Positions 45,686 to 56,750 of a stretch of DNA of 64,000 bases are shown one piece after another. The position numbers were made by a program, and so were the translations under genes. The notes beneath the pieces are model-generated. The model was given only the letters and a program-made list of their open reading frames with translations, did not search any database and was not told where the DNA came from. Positions within the stretch are counted from its first letter, which is position 1, and each line of letters opens with the position of its first letter. This DNA is from Catenuloplanes indicus (lineage in GTDB: Bacteria > Actinomycetota > Actinomycetes > Mycobacteriales > Micromonosporaceae). The DNA is taken from assembly GCF_030813715.1 (NCBI RefSeq), contig NZ_JAUSUZ010000001.1, positions 1,984,001 through 2,048,000 of the forward strand, given 5' to 3'.

Positions 45686-46159
45686 ATGCCGGTGCGGCAA
45701 AACAACCCGGCCTCCTCATGATCGATCGCGCTCGACCGACCTTCGCCGGGTCCTCGGCGATCGCGTCCGCGGCAGCCGCACCAGGTCGATGGCCGCTTCG
45801 AAGACCGCCCGGCGCCCCGGCCGACCGGCGTGACCGTCCTCGCCGGCCCGCTGCCGGCCGCCGCCGGCTTCGTGCTCCGGTCCTCGCCGGCGCCCTTACC
45901 CACGTCGCCCACCGGCAGCCGGTCCGGCGCCGGTGGCGGAGCGCGTTCGCGCTCCCCCGTGCGACCTGCGACCGAGACGCGACCGCGGTCCGGCCCGACG
46001 CGTCGGGCACGGTGACTGTAACGCCGCGCCCGACGCGCTGCCGCAGGGGGGACGACCGCACATCCGGCGGTCCCGGCACCGCAGGCTGAGCCGGTCAGCA
46101 CCGGCCCACACCCACGACACCGCGTACGCCGGTGCCTCCTACCCGGCACCGGCAGTGCG
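45686..46159. other. Gene-free stretch upstream of the giant gene
   Basis: Only low-complexity arginine/proline frames are present on either strand. It should contain the giant gene's promoter, but no convincing -35/-10 pair can be picked by eye. Confidence 0.4.
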
Positions 46160-46687
46160 TCAGGCGGCCGGGGTCTCGGCGGTGGCGACGACGGTGGCGC
46201 GGGCCAGGGTGTGCCCGCCCATGGTGAAGCTCAAGTAGGCCGGGGTGCTCTCGGCGGGCACGCCGAGGTCCTCGACGTCCAGGGCGTGCACGGTGATGAA
46301 GTAGCGGTGCTCGCCGTCCCCGGCGGGCGGGGCGGCGCCGATGTACTGCGGCAGCCGGGCGTCGTTGGGCAGCTGGACCGCGCCCTGCGGCAGCCCGTCG
46401 CCGGAGCCGGCCCCGGCGGGCAGCGCGGTCACGGCGGCGGGGATGTCGAAGACGGCCCAGTGCCAGAAGCCCGACATCGTCGGTGCGTCGGCGTCGAAGA
46501 CGGTCACCGCGTAGCTCCTGGTGCCCGCCGGTGCGCCGGACCAGGTCAGGTCGGGCGAGACGTCCTGGCCGCCGGGGACGCCGAAGGCGCCGGACCGCTG
46601 GGCCAGGGGCAGGGGCTTGCCGTCGACGGCCACGGCGCTGGTGACGTCGAAGGCCGGCACCGGGGGAAGACGGTCGAACGGGTTCAT
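46160..46687 (-). CDS. YbhB/YbcL-type PEBP family protein
   Basis: ATG 46687 with GGGAGAG 7 nt upstream; 175 aa, the normal length of bacterial PEBP (Raf kinase inhibitor-like) proteins. Signature stretches are DVSPDLTWSGAPAGTRSYAV (the phosphate-pocket D-x-S-P), TVFDADAPT, FWHWAVFDIP, YIGAAPPAGDGEHRYF (P-P-x-G-x-x-H-x-Y) and FTVHAL-type strands. There is no signal peptide, so it is cytosolic. The biochemical role of bacterial members is unsettled. It is divergent from an XRE-type regulator with a palindrome in the shared promoter, so that regulator probably controls it. Confidence 0.88.
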   Translation of the reverse strand: MNPFDRLPPVPAFDVTSAVAVDGKPLPLAQRSGAFGVPGGQDVSPDLTWSGAPAGTRSYAVTVFDADAPTMSGFWHWAVFDIPAAVTALPAGAGSGDGLPQGAVQLPNDARLPQYIGAAPPAGDGEHRYFITVHALDVEDLGVPAESTPAYLSFTMGGHTLARATVVATAETPAA

Positions 46688-46777
46688 GGTGTGGCTCTCC
46701 CGAGGGAAGTGGTGTGCCTTGCGAACACCGGTAAGCCTGCGACCCGCGGCGCCGGGCAGGGAGGTCCTCGGCAAACT

Positions 46778-46792
46778 GGTACTCGGAGTACC
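46778..46792. promoter_or_regulatory. Palindromic operator candidate in a divergent promoter
   Basis: GGTACTC-G-GAGTACC, 7-bp perfect arms, 91 bp from the PEBP start and 37 bp from the regulator start. Position and symmetry suit autoregulation by the XRE protein. Confidence 0.55.
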
Positions 46793-46828
46793 CCCGTGCA
46801 GGCGCACCGATCGCGCAGACTGAAAGGC

Positions 46829-47674
46829 GTGCCCTCGCCCCGCTCCGCCAGCCGGCCTGAACTGTCCGCCTTCCTGCGGGCCATGCGCTCGCGCGTACGG
46901 CCCGCCGACGTGGGACTGCGCGAGTTCGGCCGGCGTCGCACGCCGGGTTTGCGGCGTCAGGAGGTCGCGGAGCTCGCCGCGGTGAGCATCGACTGGTACA
47001 TCCGGCTCGAGCAGGGCCGGGTCGGCGTGCCGGGCGCCGCCGTGCTGGACGCGGTGGCGCAGGCCCTGAAGCTGTCCGAGACCGAGCGGCATCACCTGCA
47101 CCTGATCGCCCGCGGCGAGGCCCCGCCGGGCCGGCACGTGCCCGCCCCGGCGAGCGAGTCGTTGCGCACGATGCTGCACAGCATGCCGATGACCCCCGCC
47201 TGGATCGTCGACCTCCGCTTCGACATCCTGGCTCACAACGCCGCCGCGGCGGCCTTCTTCGGCCCCGGCTTCGGCGTCGGGAAGAACGCGACGTTGCCGC
47301 TTTTCCTCGACCCGGGCGCCCGGGAGTTTCAGCTGGACTGGTCCCGGATCGCCCGCGAGCACGTCGGCAACCTGCGCGCCAACCTGGCGCGGCACCCCGG
47401 CGACCCGCGTCTGCTGGAGCTGGTCACCGAGCTGCGCCGGCAGAGCGGCGACTTCGCCGCCTGGTGGGACGACCAGACCGTGCAGGAACGCACGAACGGC
47501 ACCAAACGCATCCTGCACCCGACCGGCGGGGTCGTGCACGTACGTTATGACGTGCTGGCCGTGCAGGACGGCTCCGAACAGCGTCTCTCGGTCATCACCC
47601 CGGCCGACGCGCAGGCGGAGAACGCGTTGCGGGCCATCGTCTTCGCGCAGAGCGGGCTGCGCGCCGTGCCCTGA
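46829..47674 (+). CDS. XRE-family regulator with MmyB-like ligand domain
   Basis: GTG 46829 is the first start yielding family sequence; the purine run AAAGG is too close to serve as a ribosome site and CAGACT lies 9 nt upstream, so it may be leaderless. 281 aa. The helix-turn-helix spans ~30-75 (RRTPGLRRQEVAELAAVSID, WYIRLEQG). The C-terminal ~180 residues are the MmyB-like PAS-fold domain (WIVDLRFDILAHNAAAAAFF; FLDPGAREFQLDWSRIAREH; GGVVHVRYDVLAVQDG) thought to bind a fatty acid-like ligand. It faces the PEBP gene across a palindromic site. Confidence 0.85.
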   Translation: MPSPRSASRPELSAFLRAMRSRVRPADVGLREFGRRRTPGLRRQEVAELAAVSIDWYIRLEQGRVGVPGAAVLDAVAQALKLSETERHHLHLIARGEAPPGRHVPAPASESLRTMLHSMPMTPAWIVDLRFDILAHNAAAAAFFGPGFGVGKNATLPLFLDPGAREFQLDWSRIAREHVGNLRANLARHPGDPRLLELVTELRRQSGDFAAWWDDQTVQERTNGTKRILHPTGGVVHVRYDVLAVQDGSEQRLSVITPADAQAENALRAIVFAQSGLRAVP

Positions 47675-47815
47675 CGCGGCGGCTGACGGCCGGTCCCCGT
47701 CCGAGCGCTACGCCTGCCCGGTACGCGGGGCGGCCTCGAAACCGGAACACTCCGCACAAACAATGCGCTTCCGACTGTATCGATGATCAAACATTTGCAC
47801 CGTCAAAGGCCTTCC

Positions 47816-48655
47816 GTGACGCACCCCATGCGCTTCAGTGTGAACGTGAGCGGCTCGATCCCCGAGTTGCGGAAGAACGCCCGCCGCGCCGAGCAGATCG
47901 GGTTCGACGTCGTCGTCACACCCGACCACCTCGGCATGGCCGCCCCGCTGCCCTCGCTGGTCGCGATGGCCGAGGCCGCGCCGACGCTCCGGGTCTCGAC
48001 CCATGTCCTCAACACGTCGTTCTATCGGCCCGCACTGCTCGCACGCGACCTCGCCGCCGTCGACTCGGCCACTGACGGGCGGCTCATCATCGGTCTGGGC
48101 GCCGGCTACAGCGGAGCCGAGATCCGGGCCGCCGGTCTGCCGTTCCCGGCAGTGGGCGCTCGCATCGACCACCTCGTCGAGCACGTCGACGAGATCCGCC
48201 GCTGCCTGTCCGACCCCGGCTACGTCCCCGCACCGGTGCAAACTCCGCCGCCGATCCTGATCGGCGGCAGCGGGGACCGCCTGCTGACGGCGGCCGCCCA
48301 GCACGCTGACATCGTGGACATCTCGTACGTGGGCGGACGCGACCAGCTCGCAGAACGTGCCGGCTTCGTCCGGGAGCAGGCCGGTGCACGCGCCAAGGAC
48401 GTCGAACTGGCGTACACCTTCGTACAGATCGGTCTTGACGACCCCGATGATCTGTCCGTGCTACGCGCTGTCGCGCCGCACCTGCCGGACGAGGAGTTGT
48501 ACGCGACGCCGACGCACCTGGTGGGCCCGATCGACGCCGCTGCCGATCAGGTGCGGTCGCTTCACGAGGAACTCGGCTTCAGCTACTTCACCTTTCTCGT
48601 ACAGCCCACGGTGAACTGGCACAGTCTCGAGAAGCTGCTCGCGGCGCTCCGGTAG
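47816..48655 (+). CDS. LLM-class (probably F420-dependent) oxidoreductase
   Basis: GTG 47816 with AAAGG 6 nt upstream; ATG 47828 is a less supported alternative. 279 aa, a short luciferase-like TIM barrel: strand-1 MRFSVNVSG, FDVVVTPDHLG, LRVSTHVLNTSFYRPALLAR, the conserved DSATDGRLIIGLGAGYSG, TPPPILIGGSG and a C-terminal W-x-SLEKLL. The GAG (LGAGY) and GGSG motifs contact the flavin phosphate; the TIGR03621-like F420 subfamily in actinobacteria looks closest. Substrate unknown. It lies between two MmyB-type regulators, either of which could control it. Confidence 0.8.
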   Translation: MTHPMRFSVNVSGSIPELRKNARRAEQIGFDVVVTPDHLGMAAPLPSLVAMAEAAPTLRVSTHVLNTSFYRPALLARDLAAVDSATDGRLIIGLGAGYSGAEIRAAGLPFPAVGARIDHLVEHVDEIRRCLSDPGYVPAPVQTPPPILIGGSGDRLLTAAAQHADIVDISYVGGRDQLAERAGFVREQAGARAKDVELAYTFVQIGLDDPDDLSVLRAVAPHLPDEELYATPTHLVGPIDAAADQVRSLHEELGFSYFTFLVQPTVNWHSLEKLLAALR

Positions 48656-48761
48656 TGGCGGTACCGGTCACCGAGTGAGCTGCCGGCCTCCTGGCAGAGA
48701 CCCCGGCGGGTGACAGATCGTCCCGCCACGGCAGGCCGACCGGTCCGGCGGCGCTCGCGTC

Positions 48762-49676
48762 TCACCGACGCTGATCGGCCGGGGCACCGGCCCGCGGCGG
48801 GTGCGGTGCCGCCAGGCTGGCGAGCAGGGTCAGCTTGTCCTCGTCGGCCGAGCCCGGTTCGGCGGTGCAGACGCACATCTGCCGGGCCAGGCCGACGGAG
48901 ACCGGCAGGCCGAGCGAGTGGTAGCTCACGCTCAGGCGCCCGGCCTCCGGATGCCGGAAGATCTTGGTGCCGCGGGCGTGGAGGAGAATGTTGTGCGTGT
49001 TCCACCGGGCCCGGAAGCCGGCGCTGGCGGTGGTCAGCTCACCGACCAGCTCCCGCGTTTCGATGTCGTGCGGGCTGCGTCCGGCCTCCGTGCGCAGCGA
49101 GGCCACGAGCATGTCACCCGTGAGGTTCCAGTTGCCGTAGAAGTCACGAGCACCGGGATCGAGGAAGTGGTAGCGCACGAGGTTCGGACGGCCGCTCTCA
49201 CGCGTGGTGGCGCTGCTGAACATCGGTGCGTAGAGCGCGCGGGCCAGCGAGTTCGCCGCCAGGACGTCATGGCGCTCGTCGGTGACCAGCGCGGCGGACA
49301 ACGTCATGCTGTCCAGCAGCCATTGCACGGTCGACGGCAGAGGTGACGCCGCGGCCACGGTGCGGTTCGCCGGCCGGGCCGCGTGGGCCAGGTCGAACAG
49401 GTAGGACCGTTCCTCGTCGTCGAGTTGCAGGACGCGGGCCACGGCGTCGAGCACGGTCTGGGAGACACCGCGGATGTGGCCCTTCTCCAGGCGGGTGTAC
49501 CAGTCGACGCTGACCCCGGCGAGCATGGCGACCTCCTCCCGCCGAAGCCCCGGCACGCGTCGCTGTCCGCTGACCGGAAGCGCGACCTGGTCCGGGCTGA
49601 TCCGCGCGCGCCGGCTGACGAGGAACTCACGCACGTCAGCGCGATTACCGGACGGGGACAGGCGGTGGTCGCTCAC
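48762..49676 (-). CDS. XRE-family regulator with MmyB-like ligand domain (second copy)
   Basis: 304 aa from ATG 49676. HTH at ~35-80 (RRVPGLRREEVAMLAGVSVD, WYTRLEKG), then the MmyB-like domain (ALVTDERHDVLAANSLARAL, FLDPGARDFYGNWNLTGDM, HPEAGRLSVSYHSLGLPVS). It is a paralogue of the 46829 gene in fold, not a recent duplicate. It is divergent from the secreted beta-propeller gene with ~140 bp between starts, so that gene is its likely target. Confidence 0.85.
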   Translation of the reverse strand: MSDHRLSPSGNRADVREFLVSRRARISPDQVALPVSGQRRVPGLRREEVAMLAGVSVDWYTRLEKGHIRGVSQTVLDAVARVLQLDDEERSYLFDLAHAARPANRTVAAASPLPSTVQWLLDSMTLSAALVTDERHDVLAANSLARALYAPMFSSATTRESGRPNLVRYHFLDPGARDFYGNWNLTGDMLVASLRTEAGRSPHDIETRELVGELTTASAGFRARWNTHNILLHARGTKIFRHPEAGRLSVSYHSLGLPVSVGLARQMCVCTAEPGSADEDKLTLLASLAAPHPPRAGAPADQRR

Positions 49677-49818
49677 GTCGTCAGTCTAGGAACGCCATCC
49701 GGCTGGAAGGGGGTCGAGATTCTCCCCCCGATGAACCGGCCCTGCCGCCGTCCGGAACAAGGCACTTGTATGGCTTTCGTCCCCCCGTACGCTCGATCAT
49801 CGGTTTGGAGCGCGACCC

Positions 49819-50811
49819 ATGTTCACCACTCGTGCCCGTTGGCTGGCCGGCGGCATCGTCGCCGCGCTGGTCCTCTCGCCGTCCGTACCGGCCGGCGCTC
49901 ACTACCGCAGGCCCGTAGGCCGCTACGTGGTCCCCGGCGACCGGGCCTACCCGGAGGGCATCGTCCGCGAACCCGGCACGCCGTACTTCTACGTCGGCGG
50001 CATGACCGACGGAACGATCTGGCGGGGCCGGATCGACCAGCCGCGCCTGGAGGTCTTCCTGCCGGGCGGGCAGGACGGCCGTACCAGCGCGGTCGGCATG
50101 AAGATCACGCAAGGCCGGCTGGTGGTGGCGGGCGGTACCACCGGCAAGGTCTTCGTCTACCGCACCCGAGACCGGCAACTGCTGCACGTCTTCGACTCCG
50201 GCGCGCGCGACGGTCTGGTCAACGACGTGGCCGTCGCGCCGAACGGGGATGCCTACGTCACTGACTCGTTCCGCCCGGTCCTCTACCGGATCACCGCGGC
50301 CCAGCTGGCGAAGCGGGAGATCGATCAGCCGCTCAGAACCCATGTGGACTTCGCCGGTACGCCGGTCCGGTACGACACGGGCGTCAACGAGGAGGGCATC
50401 AACGGCAACGGACTCGTCGTGACCCCGGACGGGCGATTCGTGCTCATGGCCGACACCAACTCGCAGGCGTTCTACCGGATCAGCACCCGCACCGGGGCCG
50501 TCGATCCGATCGACCTCGGCGGAGTGACCGACATCGGCGCCGACGGGCTGCTGCTGCGCGACGGCACGCTGTACAGCGTCACCAGTGTCTTCCACCCCGA
50601 GGGCGAGATCAGTGTCCTGCGGTTGAGCAAGGACTACTCGCGGGCACAGGTGCAGCGCCGGATCAACGGCCGCGGCATGGACTTCCCGTCGACGGCGGCG
50701 TTCGACGGCGACGACCTCCTCGTGGTCAACTTCCAGTTCCAGAAGGCCGAGCCGGCCCTGCCGTTCACCGTCGTACGCGTGAGTCTCTGCACCACCGCAG
50801 GGCTCCGGTGA
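49819..50811 (+). CDS. Secreted SMP-30/gluconolactonase-like beta-propeller protein
   Basis: ATG 49819 with GGAG 9 nt upstream. Residues 1-27 are a signal peptide ([20 protein letters not shown], cleavage after AGA). The mature ~300 residues are propeller-like: [70 protein letters not shown]. The N-G-N-G-L and P-E-G-I elements sit where SMP-30/lactonase proteins hold a divalent metal. A lactonase or sugar-lactone binding role is possible; export makes it extracytoplasmic. Probably regulated by the divergent XRE protein. Confidence 0.75.
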   Translation: MFTTRARWLAGGIVAALVLSPSVPAGAHYRRPVGRYVVPGDRAYPEGIVREPGTPYFYVGGMTDGTIWRGRIDQPRLEVFLPGGQDGRTSAVGMKITQGRLVVAGGTTGKVFVYRTRDRQLLHVFDSGARDGLVNDVAVAPNGDAYVTDSFRPVLYRITAAQLAKREIDQPLRTHVDFAGTPVRYDTGVNEEGINGNGLVVTPDGRFVLMADTNSQAFYRISTRTGAVDPIDLGGVTDIGADGLLLRDGTLYSVTSVFHPEGEISVLRLSKDYSRAQVQRRINGRGMDFPSTAAFDGDDLLVVNFQFQKAEPALPFTVVRVSLCTTAGLR

Positions 50812-50824
50812 GCAACGGTGGCGG

Positions 50825-50878
50825 GGCCGGCCCGCCGGGTGGTCCGGGTGATGTCCAGGACCACCCGGCGGGCCGGCC
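50825..50878. terminator. Bidirectional terminator, 21-bp perfect stem
   Basis: 50825-50845 and 50858-50878 are exact reverse complements with a 12-nt loop, placed between two convergent genes, 14 nt after one stop and immediately before the other. Confidence 0.8.
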
Positions 50879-50879
50879 G

Positions 50880-53901
<3,022 letters not shown>

Positions 53902-53904
53902 CAC

Positions 53905-54193
53905 TTCTCCCCTGCACAGGGACCCGCTCCGGCGGGCGGGTCCACGGCGATCCCGGCGGCCACCGGACGCCGAACATCTACATAGGACTTACGAGGGTCG
54001 ATCCGGCCGGCCGACCTCAGCATATGGACGACAGGCGGCCGAGGACCTTACGAAGCGCGGACGGGCTCCGTCGCCACTCAGGACCGCCGCGGTGACCCCG
54101 GCATCCGGCGCCCCGATCGGCACGGCGGGCAAGGCGCTGGAGAACGCTCATGTCCCGAAGGCACGGTGTGTATCCGGCGGTAGCGTGCCTGCC
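53905..54193. other. Promoter-containing gap between aquaporin and HAD remnant
   Basis: No gene is supported. The divergent promoters should lie here; GGTCG...CGACC around 53998-54020 is a weak inverted repeat. Confidence 0.35.
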
Positions 54194-54355
54194 GTGGCTG
54201 ACCGACCGCTGATCTTCCTTGACGTCGACGGACCGCTGATCCCGTTCCGCGCCCGTCCCGGCACCCCGCCGGGCCGGCGGCTGCTGGCTTCTCGGGCGCG
54301 AGTCCGGGAGGGTGGGGGGACGGCTGACCCCGCGACACGGAAGAAGACGAGATGA
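54194..54355 (+). pseudogene. N-terminal fragment of a HAD-type hydrolase
   Basis: GTG 54194 gives ADRPLIFLDVDGPLIPFRAR, the HAD motif I region with Pro in place of the usual Thr of DxDGT. After ~25 residues homology-like sequence ends and the frame continues to TGA 54353, overlapping the start of the GH3 gene (ATGA). Most of the enzyme is missing. Confidence 0.6.
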
Positions 54356-56580
54356 CGACGCTGCCCTACCGCGATCCCGAGCTGCCCGTGGCGGACCGGG
54401 TCGCCGACCTGCTGTCCCGTCTCACGCCGGAGGAGAAGGCGGGGCAGCTCACCCAGCACTTCTACTTCGGTGCCCCGCAGGTGCCGGACGGCGCCGATCT
54501 CGCGTCGCTGCCGCCGGAGCAGCAGGCGCTGGTGCTGGTGGAGGACGCGGTCCGGGACGGGCGGGCCGGCTCGCTACTGTTCGTCCGGGACGCCGCCACC
54601 GTGAACCGGATGCAGCGGACGGCGATGGAGAGCCGGCTCGGCGTACCGCTGCTGTTCGGTTTCGACGTGGTCCACGGGATGCGCACGATCCTGCCGGTGC
54701 CGGTCGCGCTGGCCGCGAGCTGGTGCCCGGAGACGATCGAGGTCGGACAGGCGGTGGCGGCGCGGGAGGCGCGGGCGCTGGGCATCCACTGGACGTTCGC
54801 CCCGATGATCGACATCGCCCGGGATCCGCGCTGGGGGCGCATCGTCGAGGGCGCCGGTGAGGACCCGTACCTGGGTGCGGCCGTCGCCGCGGCCCAGGTG
54901 CGTGGCTTCCAGGGCGATCTCGGGCCGGACCGGCTGGTCGCCGGGCCGAAACACTTCGCCGGGTACGGTGCGGCCCGCGGCGGCCGTGACTACGACGACG
55001 CGGACATCTCCGACTCCGAGCTGTGGAACGTCTACCTGCCGCCGTTCAAGGCCGCGGTGGAGGCGGGTGCGCTCAACGTGATGAGCGCCTACATGGACCT
55101 CAACGGCATCCCGGCGTCCGGCAACCGGTGGCTGCTCACCGACGTACTGCGGGAGGCTTTCGGTTTTACGGGTTTCGTCGTCTCGGACGCCAACGCGGTC
55201 CGGTCGCTGGAGGTGCAGCACTTCGCCCGCGACCTCACCGACGCCGGCGCCCGCGCGGTCGGCGCCGGGCTGGACATGGAGATGTGCATGGCCGACCCGG
55301 CGTTCGCGCGGCTGCCCGCGGCCGTCGCCGCCGGCCTGGTCACCGAGGAACAGATCGACACCGCGGTACGGCGGGTGCTGACCGTCAAGTTCCGGCTGGG
55401 CCTGTTCGAGAACCCGTACGCCGGCGACGGGCGCACGCTCGATCTGGCCGCGCACCGGGACACCGCGCGGGTCGCGGCCGAGCGCGGCATCGTGCTGCTC
55501 AGGAACGACCGTGGGCTGCTGCCGCTGGCCGCGCCGGGCCGGGTCGCGGTGATCGGTGAGCTCGCCGACGCGAAGCGGGACACGCTGGGCCCGTGGGTCT
55601 TCGGGCACGACACCGCCGAGACCGTCACGATCCTCGACGGGCTGCGCGCCCGGTTCGAGGTCACCCACGCGCCCGGGGCGCACATCCCCGGCCGGATCTT
55701 CCCGTCCATCTTCGACCGGATGGAGCCGCCGGTCACCGCGCCGGCGGACCAGGACGACGAGGCCGAGATCGACCGCGCGGTCGCGCTGGCCGCCGACGCG
55801 GACGTCGCGGTGGTCGTGGTCGGCCAGCGGCAGAACCAGATCGGCGAGAACGCGTCCTCGGCCACGCTGGACCTGCCCGGCCGGCAGCTGGAACAGCTCC
55901 AGCGGATCACCGCGACCGGTACGCCGGTGGTGCTGGTCGTGATGTCCGGCCGGCCGCTGGACCTGCGGTGGGCGGACGCGAACGTTCCCGCGATCGTGCA
56001 GGCGTGGTACCCCGGCACGTCCGGTGGGCACGCGGTGGCCGCGGTCCTGGCCGGTGACGTCTCCCCCGCCGGGCGGCTGCCGTTCACCTGGCCCCGGCAC
56101 GCCGGGCAAGTGCCGATGATCTACGCGCACCACCGTACGTTCGCCCCGCAGGACCAGGACAAGCGCTACTGGGAGGAGGAGAGCACGCCGCTCTACCCGT
56201 TCGGGCACGGGCTGTCCTACGCGTCCTTCGGCTACGCGAACCTGCGGACCGCGGCCGGCAGCGTCGCGGTCGGCGAGACGACGGAGGTGTCGGTGGACGT
56301 CACCAACACCGGGTCCCGCGCGGCCGACGAGGTCGTCCAGATCTACGTCCACCAGCGGTACGGCAGCGCCTCCCGGCCGGTCCGCGAGTTGAAGGGCTTC
56401 CGGCGGGTGACGCTCGCCCCCGGCGAGACCCGGACGGTCACGTTCCCGCTCGGCCCGGCCGAACTCTCCTACTGGAACGCGGCCACCCGCACCGTCGTCC
56501 AGGACCCCAGCACGATCGACATCTGGGCCGGCGGCTCCTCCACCGCGACCACGACGACGCGGCTGGAGGTAACGCCGTAG
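54352..56580 (+). CDS. bglX: Glycoside hydrolase family 3 beta-glucosidase
   Basis: ATG 54352; 742 aa. N-terminal (beta/alpha)8 domain (RVADLLSRLTPEEKAGQLTQ; LGIHWTFAPMIDIARDPRWG; AGPKHFAGYGAARGGRDYDD), nucleophile Asp279 in GFTGFVVSDANAV, then the alpha/beta sandwich (RGIVLLRNDRGLLPL; VAVVVVGQRQNQIGENASS, whose Glu is the likely acid/base region) and a fibronectin III-like C-terminal domain (YPFGHGLSYASF; VDVTNTGSRAADEVVQIYVH). There is no signal peptide, so it acts inside the cell on imported oligosaccharides. Beta-glucosidase is the commonest activity for this architecture; beta-xylosidase is possible. Confidence 0.9.
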   Translation: MTTLPYRDPELPVADRVADLLSRLTPEEKAGQLTQHFYFGAPQVPDGADLASLPPEQQALVLVEDAVRDGRAGSLLFVRDAATVNRMQRTAMESRLGVPLLFGFDVVHGMRTILPVPVALAASWCPETIEVGQAVAAREARALGIHWTFAPMIDIARDPRWGRIVEGAGEDPYLGAAVAAAQVRGFQGDLGPDRLVAGPKHFAGYGAARGGRDYDDADISDSELWNVYLPPFKAAVEAGALNVMSAYMDLNGIPASGNRWLLTDVLREAFGFTGFVVSDANAVRSLEVQHFARDLTDAGARAVGAGLDMEMCMADPAFARLPAAVAAGLVTEEQIDTAVRRVLTVKFRLGLFENPYAGDGRTLDLAAHRDTARVAAERGIVLLRNDRGLLPLAAPGRVAVIGELADAKRDTLGPWVFGHDTAETVTILDGLRARFEVTHAPGAHIPGRIFPSIFDRMEPPVTAPADQDDEAEIDRAVALAADADVAVVVVGQRQNQIGENASSATLDLPGRQLEQLQRITATGTPVVLVVMSGRPLDLRWADANVPAIVQAWYPGTSGGHAVAAVLAGDVSPAGRLPFTWPRHAGQVPMIYAHHRTFAPQDQDKRYWEEESTPLYPFGHGLSYASFGYANLRTAAGSVAVGETTEVSVDVTNTGSRAADEVVQIYVHQRYGSASRPVRELKGFRRVTLAPGETRTVTFPLGPAELSYWNAATRTVVQDPSTIDIWAGGSSTATTTTRLEVTP

Positions 56581-56750
56581 CCCCGATGCTCCCGGCCGCC
56601 CGTAGCCGCCGGCCCGGCGCGGTACGGAAGCGCGGCCGCCGTGTCCACCATGGACGGCCGTGCCGTTGATCACGGGCCGCACCACGTACCCCCGCCACGG
56701 TCTTGACGTTAGATTTAGATCTTCTGATGTCCCGACCGAAGTGAGTGGGC
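56581..56750. promoter_or_regulatory. Intergenic region with candidate -35 for the metalloprotease
   Basis: TTGACG at 56703-56708 lies 43 nt before the next start in an AT-richer island (TTAGATTTAGATCTTCTGATG). A matching -10 is not clear, so only the -35-like box is noted. Confidence 0.3.

Noticed and set aside
45718-46089. Plus-strand ORF upstream of the PEBP gene
   Set aside because: Arg/Pro-rich low-complexity translation, no ribosome site and no recognisable motif.
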